64,000 nucleotides of DNA from Anaerococcus vaginimassiliensis (GTDB lineage: Bacteria > Bacillota > Clostridia > Tissierellales > Peptoniphilaceae). The stretch is from contig NZ_LR130844.1 in the NCBI RefSeq assembly GCF_900626155.1, positions 350,186 to 414,185 on the forward strand, written 5' to 3'. Position numbers and translations under genes: made by a program. Of this stretch, positions 1-8,268 are shown in pieces; the first letter of the stretch is position 1, and each line of letters opens with the position of its first letter. A model generated the notes under the pieces. It was not told where the DNA came from and ran no database searches. It saw only the letters and a list, made by a program, of their open reading frames with translations.

Positions 1-763
<763 letters not shown>

Positions 764-768
764 CTAAC

Positions 769-1071
<303 letters not shown>

Positions 1072-1098
1072 TTAGCACTCTTATCTCTCAAGTGCTAA
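1072..1098 (-). promoter_or_regulatory. CIRCE heat-shock operator (HrcA site)
   Basis: An inverted repeat of two 9-base arms separated by 9 bases. One arm matches the canonical TTAGCACTC exactly and the other, AAGTGCTAA, differs from GAGTGCTAA at one base. It sits between the predicted groES -10 box and the groES start, the usual position for this repressor site. Confidence 0.95.
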
Positions 1099-1109
1099 CT
1101 CACATTATT

Positions 1110-1137
1110 AATATACTAAAGACTAAACTTTTTGCAA
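1110..1137 (-). promoter_or_regulatory. Predicted sigma-A promoter of groES-groEL
   Basis: On the minus strand a TTGCAA -35 box (1132-1137) is followed after 16 bases by a TATATT -10 box (1110-1115). The CIRCE element begins about 12 bases downstream, so it would overlap or immediately follow the transcription start. Confidence 0.65.
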
Positions 1138-1140
1138 GTT

Positions 1141-2376
1141 TTATTTTTCTTCATTTATATAATAAGCAATTTTTTCTACTAATCTTCTAATCTTATCCTT
1201 AGCCACACCGCATATGGCAACTCTTATGCCTTTATCTGATGGAATAGTAAATATATTTTCTCCTTCAAGCTTTCTTGTAATATCAAAGGCGTTTGGTGTA
1301 GGAACGAAAGTGAAAAATCCACCAAAGTATGGAATCATAGTTAGATTTTTCTCCTTAGAAACTTCTACAAACTCCTCTGCCCTATCCTCTAACATAGTTC
1401 TAAGATCTACAAGTTCATCCAAATACTCGCTCTTATTTTCTTCCTTCTCCAAATCTATCAAGATATTTTGGGCAGCGTGAGTTCCATTTGACCAGTTGCA
1501 CCTAGCAGAATGAGATAAAGAAATTTCAAATTCTTCTATTATCTCCTCACTTATTGAAATTGCAACCGCCGCTCCAGACCTTAATCCATAGGCTGTGTGA
1601 GACTTACTCATTGAAAAGCACACTATAACCAAAAGATTTTCTGGAAGATTTGAAAATTTCTTGAAAAATCTCCTCTGCCTATCCCCATCTCCAGCAAACT
1701 CTAGGTAAGCAACATCTACAATTAGGGTTATTTTCTTACTTTTATCGGCTGCTTTTTCTTTTAAAAATTCTATAACTTGATCCCATTCCTCATCAGATAA
1801 GGAATAACCTGTAGGATTGTTTCCTGGTGAGTTAATCAAAGGAGCAATCCTGTCCTTATCTTTTAAAGAAGTTTCTACTTCTTTTCTAAAGGCATCTATA
1901 TTAAAAGAAAAATCATCAGTAAAAAACTCATAAGTCCTAAAATCTCTACCAAACTCTTGGCAGATTTTCCTGTAAGGAGCCCAATAGTAGTCGTGACAAA
2001 TAAGAGGATCGCCTACGCCTAGGTAAGAGAAAATAGCAGATCTTATTGCTCCAGTTCCGCCTGGTGTTGCTATTGCACTGATATATCCATCTGGTTTGTA
2101 GTTAGCAAAAAGTGTTTCTATAACAAGCTTTCTATACTCCTCTTCACCCTCAATCGGTGCATATGATGCTATATCCTTCTTATCCATCTCATCAAGTCTC
2201 TTATAAACTGAATCTAAAGCGATTATATCACCATTATCATCTGCTAAGGTTCCAAGACAGGCATTTATAACATCATCACTACCATATTTTTCTCTAGCAA
2301 TCTTTACTCTTTTATTTATCTCAAAGGCCAAATCTTTTCCCTCAGACCATGTGGCCTCTTTTATAGTCATTCCCAT
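1141..2376 (-). CDS. Class I/II pyridoxal-phosphate aminotransferase (aromatic/aspartate type)
   Basis: This 411-residue protein is a fold-type I PLP aminotransferase that moves an amino group between an amino acid and a 2-oxo acid in the cytoplasm. Visible landmarks are NNPTG (Asn187), Asp221 in LIVDVAY, which binds the pyridine nitrogen, the Schiff-base lysine Lys258 in SMSKSHTAYG, and Arg266 nearby. The overall pattern resembles TyrB/AspC-like enzymes, and the substrate cannot be read from the sequence. AGGAGG lies 5 bases before the first ATG and 11 before the second, favouring the first. It appears monocistronic and divergent from msrB. Only 42 bases separate its stop from the groES CIRCE element, so the groES promoter lies in its 3' flank. 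Confidence 0.85.
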   Translation of the reverse strand: MGMTIKEATWSEGKDLAFEINKRVKIAREKYGSDDVINACLGTLADDNGDIIALDSVYKRLDEMDKKDIASYAPIEGEEEYRKLVIETLFANYKPDGYISAIATPGGTGAIRSAIFSYLGVGDPLICHDYYWAPYRKICQEFGRDFRTYEFFTDDFSFNIDAFRKEVETSLKDKDRIAPLINSPGNNPTGYSLSDEEWDQVIEFLKEKAADKSKKITLIVDVAYLEFAGDGDRQRRFFKKFSNLPENLLVIVCFSMSKSHTAYGLRSGAAVAISISEEIIEEFEISLSHSARCNWSNGTHAAQNILIDLEKEENKSEYLDELVDLRTMLEDRAEEFVEVSKEKNLTMIPYFGGFFTFVPTPNAFDITRKLEGENIFTIPSDKGIRVAICGVAKDKIRRLVEKIAYYINEEK

Positions 2377-2463
2377 AATATCCTCCTTAATCTTAATACA
2401 TTATACTAGCTAAGGGGCAACTTTTATAAAGTTTTGGGTAATTAATAAGCAGGAGGCAATTTG

Positions 2464-2901
2464 ATGAAAAATTACGACAAAGATAAGTTAAAAGATAAGT
2501 TAAGCGATATTTCCTATAGAGTAACCCAAGAAAATGCAACAGAAATGCCATTTACAAGTCCTTATGATGATTTCTATGAAGACGGAATATATGTAGATAT
2601 AGTTAGCGGGGAAGTTCTTTTTTCTTCTCTTGATAAATATGATGCTGGTTGTGGATGGCCATCATTTACGAAAACTATAGACGATAAAAACATAAGAGAA
2701 AAAACAGACCTAAGCCACGGCATGATTAGAACTGAAGTTAGAAGCAAAACCGCCGACAGCCACCTAGGTCATGTATTCCCAGACGGCCCAAAAGATAAGG
2801 GAGGACTTAGATATTGTATAAATGGGGCAAGTCTTAGATTTATCCCTAAAAATAAAATGGAAGAAGAAGGTTATGGCAAATATTTAGAAATATTTGAGTA
2901 A
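2464..2901 (+). CDS. msrB: Peptide methionine-R-sulfoxide reductase MsrB
   Basis: The 145-residue enzyme reduces the R epimer of methionine sulfoxide in damaged proteins. The catalytic cysteine is Cys118 in [19 protein letters not shown] (Cys63), the motif [12 protein letters not shown] and the final RFIP segment are typical of the family. The two CxxC zinc-binding pairs found in many MsrB proteins are absent, so this is a zinc-free type, with Cys63 a candidate resolving residue. I chose the ATG at 2464 because AGGAGG ends 7 bases before it; the in-frame TTG three bases upstream is too close. It stands alone, with no MsrA fusion. Confidence 0.93.
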   Translation: MKNYDKDKLKDKLSDISYRVTQENATEMPFTSPYDDFYEDGIYVDIVSGEVLFSSLDKYDAGCGWPSFTKTIDDKNIREKTDLSHGMIRTEVRSKTADSHLGHVFPDGPKDKGGLRYCINGASLRFIPKNKMEEEGYGKYLEIFE

Positions 2902-2983
2902 GATTTTAATTTATACTACAAAGTTAGACTTCCTTTTTATTAATAGATTGTGAGCATATATTTCACAAGTGAATTTATAATAC

Positions 2984-3018
2984 AAAAATCAGCTAGAAAT
3001 TAACTTTTCTAGCTGATT
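2984..3018 (-). terminator. Intrinsic terminator below the two-component operon
   Basis: A perfect 13-bp stem (2987-2999 with 3006-3018) has a 6-base loop. In the minus-strand direction the stem is followed by a T-rich tract. It lies about 80 bases beyond the stop codon of the last small membrane-protein gene of the operon. Confidence 0.75.
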
Positions 3019-3095
3019 GCCATATAACAACATTAATAAATTGTTTTTTACTACGCTATTATTCTCATATGTTAAGTTTCTAGCAAATACCATCA

Positions 3096-3389
3096 CTATT
3101 TCTTTCTATTAAAAATTACTATAAATGGCGCAAAAATAAAAGCTATAAGCATCTTACTTTGAGGCATAAGCAATCTATCTGATGCTTTATTAACTATGTG
3201 TTCGCTTAGTTTTATTCCTGATATAGGATATAATAAGTAGCAAATAATCAAATATATTGTTATTATCAAGTAATATCCTTCAAATGGGCTGACTCTAAAA
3301 TATTCACTCATCAATAAATAATATCCAATAAGAGGAAGTAATCCTGTTATTAGATAGAGTAATATTTCTGTTAAGCTGTGTTTTTTCAT
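3096..3389 (-). CDS. Small hypothetical membrane protein (97 aa), downstream of a two-component system
   Basis: I do not recognise this protein. It has three hydrophobic stretches (about residues 8-27, 38-56 and 80-94), a KKH start and a KK end, so it is a small integral membrane protein with no enzymatic motif. An AGGAGG site precedes the ATG. It starts 20 bases after the stop of the 81-residue membrane gene and is the last gene before a terminator, so it belongs to the response regulator-kinase operon. It could be a transport accessory, an immunity protein or a kinase-modulating peptide. No choice among these can be made from sequence. Confidence 0.6.
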   Translation of the reverse strand: MKKHSLTEILLYLITGLLPLIGYYLLMSEYFRVSPFEGYYLIITIYLIICYLLYPISGIKLSEHIVNKASDRLLMPQSKMLIAFIFAPFIVIFNRKK

Positions 3390-3409
3390 AATGTCCTCCT
3401 TAGTTTTTC

Positions 3410-3655
3410 TTATTCTACCAAATCATAGTCAATTTTTAGTAAATTAAGTTTTCTAGTTGCTAATATAGTTAGAAATATAAAATACAACATGATTAATAGT
3501 CTGCTATAAGATAGAATCCCTGCTATAATAAATTTATCTATGATTATTAGTACAAAAGCTTCATACCAATTGTAGAAATTCATCTTATGAGAATGCATAT
3601 TAAAAATTCCATGAATTATAAATATAATAGTTAAAATATAAAATACTTTAATCAT
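3410..3655 (-). CDS. Small hypothetical membrane protein (81 aa), overlapping the histidine kinase gene
   Basis: The function is unknown. The product is very hydrophobic, with segments near residues 4-18, 32-46 and 52-66, and contains a short His-rich stretch MHSHK at about residues 20-24 that would lie on one face of the membrane. Its ATG lies inside the last codons of the kinase gene (8-base overlap, GATGATTAA), so translation is probably coupled to the kinase. Together with the 97-residue neighbour it forms a pair of tiny membrane proteins. This is an unusual partner set for a two-component system, which more often sits beside an ABC exporter. Confidence 0.6.
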   Translation of the reverse strand: MIKVFYILTIIFIIHGIFNMHSHKMNFYNWYEAFVLIIIDKFIIAGILSYSRLLIMLYFIFLTILATRKLNLLKIDYDLVE

Positions 3656-4688
3656 CGGAATCCTCCATTGGAATAATCATTTTTACTGTTGCACCTTGAT
3701 TTTTATTTATAAGTTCTAATTCGCCTGAGATTTTTTCAAGATAAGTCTTTACATAATATAAACCTATCCCATATCCTTTACCTGATGTTCTTGCGACATT
3801 GCTTGTCACAAATAAATCTGTACTTTCACTAAGAATATCTTCGTCAAAACCAAATCCATCATCTATGACGGCAATTTCTAACCTATCATTAGCTTTTATT
3901 TCTACTTTTATCTTAGCTTTCCTATGTTCATAAGCGTTATTTAATAGGTGAATTAGACACTCATTTATATTTGAAGTATTTGCGTATATCACCTTTTTAT
4001 TGTTTTCAATTTGTTTTGCAATTTCTATTTCTTCTTCTAACATATCAGAATAAATAATAATGTTTTTCTCTAGCAATTTTACCATATCGCCTAGCTTTAT
4101 TTTTTTTATCTTATTTTCTTCTAATTGGCTTTTTGCAATTTTCATAATTTTATCTATATATGTAGATATTTTTTCACTTTCTTCAAAAATCCTATCCATT
4201 CTAATAAGATTTTTATCAGAAATCTTTTCATTTGATTTTTTAATCAAAGATACATTAGTATTTATCACCGTTAGAGGTGTCTTCATATCATGACTTATAT
4301 AGGAAATTCCTTTTACTAGGTCTTTATCTTTCCTTATTATTTCCTGAGTCTTATTGTTCAAGGAATCTGATATTTTCTTAAATTCATATGTTTTATATTC
4401 TCCATCGTAGGAATTCTCATTTATAGATCTTATTAATTTATCTACTTCATTAAAAATATACGAATCTATATTTTTATAAAATATATATCCGAAATATACT
4501 AGGTAGATAAGTGATAATCCAACCATTATATCTGTTTGTGGTTTTAAACTAGTAAGTATAATTTTTGCACTTCTCTCAAATTCTTGTAGTAGTTTCAATC
4601 CTATAAAGCTTATAAAAAACGCCAAAGAAAATTTTACTATACTATCCATTAGTTCAGATATTATAAGCTCTTTTAATCTTCTTTCCAT
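3648..4688 (-). CDS. Membrane sensor histidine kinase
   Basis: The 346-residue kinase has two transmembrane helices (about residues 17-35 and 55-72) joined by a loop of only ~20 residues, as in intramembrane-sensing kinases. A linker follows, then the H-box GISYISHDMKTPLT with phospho-accepting His133. The ATPase domain shows the N box (LLNNAYEHR), DDGFGFD and GKGYGIGLYYVK. I prefer the ATG at 4688, preceded by GGAAGG; the longer frame would need a GTG at 4706 without a good ribosome site. It overlaps the response-regulator gene at its 5' end and a small membrane-protein gene at its 3' end. The signal is unknown. Confidence 0.9.
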   Translation of the reverse strand: MERRLKELIISELMDSIVKFSLAFFISFIGLKLLQEFERSAKIILTSLKPQTDIMVGLSLIYLVYFGYIFYKNIDSYIFNEVDKLIRSINENSYDGEYKTYEFKKISDSLNNKTQEIIRKDKDLVKGISYISHDMKTPLTVINTNVSLIKKSNEKISDKNLIRMDRIFEESEKISTYIDKIMKIAKSQLEENKIKKIKLGDMVKLLEKNIIIYSDMLEEEIEIAKQIENNKKVIYANTSNINECLIHLLNNAYEHRKAKIKVEIKANDRLEIAVIDDGFGFDEDILSESTDLFVTSNVARTSGKGYGIGLYYVKTYLEKISGELELINKNQGATVKMIIPMEDSDD

Positions 4689-5326
4689 CTGTAGCCAACC
4701 TTCCACTTGTTTTCAATTGGATCATCTGCATTTATCTCTAATAGTTTCTGCCTTATATTGTAAATATGTGAAACAACGACCCTTTCGCTAGTATCAAGAG
4801 ATGAAAATATATTAAACAATATTTTTTCTTTAGTTAAAAATATCCCTTTATTATCATACAAAAACTTCAAAATACGAGCTTCTGTCGAGGTCATTTGTAC
4901 ATTTTCACATTCTTTAGTTATGAGAAATCTATCAAAATCAAATTTTGTTTTTTTATAATAAATCTCTTGATTTAACCTCCCGATTCTTGCCTTTATTCTA
5001 GCTAAAAGTATATCCATATCAAAAGGTTTTGTAATATAATCATCTGCTCCTAAGCCAAATCCTCTCATTATATCTTCTTTAGTATTTTTTGCTGTTAGTA
5101 TTATTATTGGAGTCTTGATGTCATCTCTAATAGTTTTTAAAAAATCAAAACCACTATAATCGCCTAGCATAAGATCTAATAGTATTAAATCGTAAGAGTT
5201 TAAGAGAGCATAATCATCAATCTCTTCCAAACTTAATATATAATCTACTTCGTAGCTATTACTTTCTAGTACATCTTTTAAGGTTGACACCAAGCTTATA
5301 TTATCCTCTATAATTAAAATTTTCAT
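4673..5326 (-). CDS. OmpR-family DNA-binding response regulator
   Basis: The 217-residue regulator has an N-terminal receiver domain with the acidic pocket IIEDN, the phospho-accepting Asp51 in LILLDLMLGD and the conserved lysine in ILTAK (Lys80). A C-terminal winged helix follows with TSTEARILKFL and the terminal VGYRW of the OmpR/PhoB class. The start is the ATG at 5324-5326 (MKILIIEDN); the extra 15 codons upstream are unlike any receiver domain. It is the first gene of an operon with the kinase, which overlaps it by 16 bases, and two small membrane-protein genes. A TATAAT box at 5360-5365 (minus) with a weak CTGAAA -35 is a plausible promoter. Confidence 0.92.
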   Translation of the reverse strand: MKILIIEDNISLVSTLKDVLESNSYEVDYILSLEEIDDYALLNSYDLILLDLMLGDYSGFDFLKTIRDDIKTPIIILTAKNTKEDIMRGFGLGADDYITKPFDMDILLARIKARIGRLNQEIYYKKTKFDFDRFLITKECENVQMTSTEARILKFLYDNKGIFLTKEKILFNIFSSLDTSERVVVSHIYNIRQKLLEINADDPIENKWKVGYRWKED

Positions 5327-5487
5327 CAAATCACCGCCCACAATTATTATCTTTATTATATTATAAAACATAATAGTAAAGTTTCAGTAAATAATTTTAA
5401 ACATAATAAATAATGATACAACAATAGATTAGAATATAAATTTACTTATTTTTACATTGACTACATAAATTTACTTTATTAGGCAAA

Positions 5488-5520
5488 AAAAATAGATGAA
5501 CTCAGCGTTCATCTATTTTT
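5488..5520 (-). terminator. Bidirectional-looking intrinsic terminator after the sortase operon
   Basis: A perfect 14-bp stem (5488-5501 with 5507-5520) has a 5-base loop, flanked by A and T runs that give a U tract on either strand. It lies 36 bases beyond the stop of the last sortase gene and would end the pilus operon. Confidence 0.85.
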
Positions 5521-5555
5521 CTAAACTTTCATATTTAAATTCTAGAGTTTTATTT

Positions 5556-6428
5556 TTACATATTCTCCCTGCTATATTTTATCCTTTTAATTAATCTAAT
5601 TAAAACAAGGATAAAACACAAGGCTCCTAGGATTGATCCTATTAGGTAGATATTTTTAGCGGTTTTGGCCCCTTTTGCTTCTTCTATTTTTTCTGTAGGT
5701 TCATTATCTTTTGCAGTTTCATTTCCTTCAGTGTCATATCTAACGCAGTTTACAAGAAGTCTATCAGGTCTTGGCGGATAGAAAGGATGGCAGGTAAGAA
5801 GGGTTAGGATATCCTCATTTTCTCTTTTTTCTAGTCTATCCCGATCATAAGGACCAATTACTTCCTTGTCACTTACCTTGTAGTGGAGGGTTTTGCCTGC
5901 TCTTTTGACATAAACATCGTCTCCTTCGACTAGCTCATCTATAAACAAGAACATATCATCGCCCCACCAGTCCCTGTGACCTGCAATAACTGATCTTGTA
6001 CCCTTTCCACCTACAGGGATACTTGTTCCTTCTACTTGGGCAACACCTATTGAAATATGATATAGACTTGCATCCAAGTATATTGGTAGGTTTTTGCCAA
6101 GTTTTGGAATGACAAGATAGGCAAATACTTCGTCAGAGTTTTTGAAATAGTTGTAGGTATTTTTGTTTTCATCTGTCGTGAAGGGATCTAGGATGCTTGT
6201 GTCAGAATTTCTAACAAGATCGTTATATTTAGCCGCTGCTTCATCTTCTTTAGCAATCTCATTTTGATCTCTTTGACTTTCCTTCTTCTCAAATTCTTCC
6301 AATCTTTTGTCATAAGAAAGATCATTTAGGCTTCTTTTTCCAAGAGGAATTGTTATAAAAAGTAGTCCCGCAAGGATTAGTATATAACCTAGAAGGCTAA
6401 TCTTCGTTAATTTCGTATGTTTTTTCAA
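5556..6428 (-). CDS. Class C (pilin-type) sortase, third of three
   Basis: This 290-residue membrane-anchored transpeptidase has an N-terminal helix (about residues 10-28), the class C lid motif DPF at residues 81-83, the catalytic His151 (VIAGHRDWW), Cys213 (TLLTCHPF) and Arg223 (DRLLV), and a C-terminal membrane helix (~262-280). Class C sortases join pilin subunits through isopeptide bonds. It diverges clearly from its two neighbours, which closely resemble each other, so it may recognise another signal or do the wall-anchoring step. The frame starts with TTG preceded by GAGGTGG at 6 bases, and no other methionine is available. It overlaps the preceding sortase gene by 32 bases. Confidence 0.88.
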   Translation of the reverse strand: MKKHTKLTKISLLGYILILAGLLFITIPLGKRSLNDLSYDKRLEEFEKKESQRDQNEIAKEDEAAAKYNDLVRNSDTSILDPFTTDENKNTYNYFKNSDEVFAYLVIPKLGKNLPIYLDASLYHISIGVAQVEGTSIPVGGKGTRSVIAGHRDWWGDDMFLFIDELVEGDDVYVKRAGKTLHYKVSDKEVIGPYDRDRLEKRENEDILTLLTCHPFYPPRPDRLLVNCVRYDTEGNETAKDNEPTEKIEEAKGAKTAKNIYLIGSILGALCFILVLIRLIKRIKYSRENM

Positions 6429-7272
6429 TGTCTTCCACCTCTTTTCTAAGCTTAATTGATCGTTTCTTTTCTCTAGTTGAAATTACTATTAGGAAAGCTA
6501 ATATTGGCATTAGGATAAGTAAAAGCTGCATAAAATCAGGCTTAAACCTAGGCGTATTCGCAATACCATCGTCTATAGCTGATTGGTAAGGAATCCTATA
6601 ACCTCTAACCAAAAGTCTGTGGGAGTTAATCATATATGGTGTACAGGTTAGAAGTGTCGCATAATCCTTGCCTTCTTCAACTAAGACTGGCTCAAAGTCA
6701 GTTGGTTCTACAACCATTATCCTATCAATCCTATATGCCAAGGTTCCTTGGATATTGTGAAAGTAGAATATATCTCCCTCGACCAATTGGTCTAAGTACC
6801 TAAACATGACCTTATCAGGAAGTCCTCTGTGGGCAGTAATAACTGTGTGAGTTGAATTTCCTCCGACAGGTAGGGAAGTTCCCTCCAAGTGGCCCGCACC
6901 CTTTTGGAGGACACCTTCGCTAGTTCCTGCATAAACAGGAAGGTCTTGGTTTATCTTTGGTATTTCAATATGCCCAATCATCTCGTTTACTTCAAGCATA
7001 TGAGCGTAGTAGGCACGAGCCTCTTTGGTTTTCTCACTATATGGATCGGCAAGTTTGGATGGATCCAGGGTTTCGTTATAAGCACGAGCAAGCTCCATCC
7101 TTTTGTTAATCTCTGCTTCGTCAATTTCCTTACTTTGCTTGACAAACTCTATAATCTCATCATCCGCCTTGATCTCGTAAAACTTTTGAGAAATCATAGG
7201 ATAAGAAAATATCAATAGTCCGACAAGAAATATTATCCCAAATTTTAACTTATCTTTAAGGCTAGTCTTCAT
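6397..7272 (-). CDS. Class C (pilin-type) sortase, second of three
   Basis: The product is 291 residues: N-terminal membrane helix (about 9-28), lid motif DPY at 76-78, catalytic His148 (TAHRGL), Cys210 (TLLTCTPY) and Arg219 (SHRLLVRG), then a C-terminal hydrophobic helix (~248-265) and a charged tail. It shares long identical stretches with the first sortase of the operon, such as EIPKINQDLP and GHLEGTSLP, so the two look like a tandem duplication. The ATG at 7272 has AAGGCGG upstream; a GTG one codon earlier is less likely. The start lies inside the end of the previous gene, indicating coupled translation. Confidence 0.9.
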   Translation of the reverse strand: MKTSLKDKLKFGIIFLVGLLIFSYPMISQKFYEIKADDEIIEFVKQSKEIDEAEINKRMELARAYNETLDPSKLADPYSEKTKEARAYYAHMLEVNEMIGHIEIPKINQDLPVYAGTSEGVLQKGAGHLEGTSLPVGGNSTHTVITAHRGLPDKVMFRYLDQLVEGDIFYFHNIQGTLAYRIDRIMVVEPTDFEPVLVEEGKDYATLLTCTPYMINSHRLLVRGYRIPYQSAIDDGIANTPRFKPDFMQLLLILMPILAFLIVISTREKKRSIKLRKEVEDIEKTYEINED

Positions 7273-8209
7273 CACTTACCGCCTTGTTAGATGTATCTTC
7301 TATTTCATCTTGTCTTTTCTTGATATCTTCAATTTTCTTAAAGTATTTCTTGTTATCTCTTCTAAGTTTGATTAGATAGATTATCAATAGGATTATTAGA
7401 AGTAAAGCTATAAAGAATAGGATTCTAAAGATCCAATTTGCCTTAGTTGTTCTAATCAATTCTTCATCAACTGCAGGTACATAAGGAACTCTGTGTCCCC
7501 TAACTATAAGCCTGTGGGTATTAATCATTATTGGAGTACAGGTTAAAAGCGTAACATAATCATGACCTGGATCTATTAATAAATCATTAAAATTAGTTGG
7601 ATCAATTACCTTTATCTGGTCGACTTGGTAGGCAATAGTCTCGCTAATGTTATGAATGTAGAACTTATCTCCAATTTCTAGTTGATTCAGGTGAGTGAAA
7701 AGTGTTGCCTCAGGCAGACCAGAATGAGCAGTTAGAACTGCATGTGTTGAGTTTCCACCAATAGGAAGGGAGGTTCCCTCCAAGTGGCCCACTCCTTTTT
7801 GTAAAACTTCCTCTGCAGTACCAGCATAAATCGGAAGGTCTTGGTTGATCTTTGGTATCTCAACGTGACCAATCATCTCGTGGACTTCAAGCATCCTCGC
7901 ATATTCTGCCCTACCTTGTTTTTTCTTCTCTTCTGAATAAGGATCCTCAGATACGACATTATTCAAGGATTCGTTGTAGGCACGGGCAAGACCGATCCTT
8001 CTTTCAATCTCTTCAGTTGCAAGCTCATCAACTCCATCAGAGAAAACAGCCACCTGATTGTTTGAATCTATCCTATAATAGAGTCTGCTGACCAAAGGGT
8101 AAAGAGCAACCATAAAACCTGAAAGAAAGACTAACCTAAACAGCCACTTAGCTTTTTTTGAAGGTTGCTTTTTTATTTTCTTTTTCTTATTTTTACTAAA
8201 AAGTGCCAT
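7262..8209 (-). CDS. Class C (pilin-type) sortase, first of three
   Basis: The product is 315 residues. A lysine-rich N terminus is followed by a membrane helix (~22-42). The lid motif DPY is at residues 89-91, and the active site is His162 (TAHSGL), Cys224 (TLLTCTPI) and Arg233 (THRLIVRG). The C terminus has a second strong membrane helix (~250-270) and a charged tail. This architecture is that of sortases that polymerise pilins. The gene follows the pilin gene by 59 bases with its own GAGGAA ribosome site and lies in the same operon, so the neighbouring pilin is its likely substrate. Confidence 0.9.
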   Translation of the reverse strand: MALFSKNKKKKIKKQPSKKAKWLFRLVFLSGFMVALYPLVSRLYYRIDSNNQVAVFSDGVDELATEEIERRIGLARAYNESLNNVVSEDPYSEEKKKQGRAEYARMLEVHEMIGHVEIPKINQDLPIYAGTAEEVLQKGVGHLEGTSLPIGGNSTHAVLTAHSGLPEATLFTHLNQLEIGDKFYIHNISETIAYQVDQIKVIDPTNFNDLLIDPGHDYVTLLTCTPIMINTHRLIVRGHRVPYVPAVDEELIRTTKANWIFRILFFIALLLIILLIIYLIKLRRDNKKYFKKIEDIKKRQDEIEDTSNKAVSDED

Positions 8210-8268
8210 CTATTATTCCTCTACAAGCGAAAATAGATACGATAAAAATATCGCATCTATTTTGTTAC

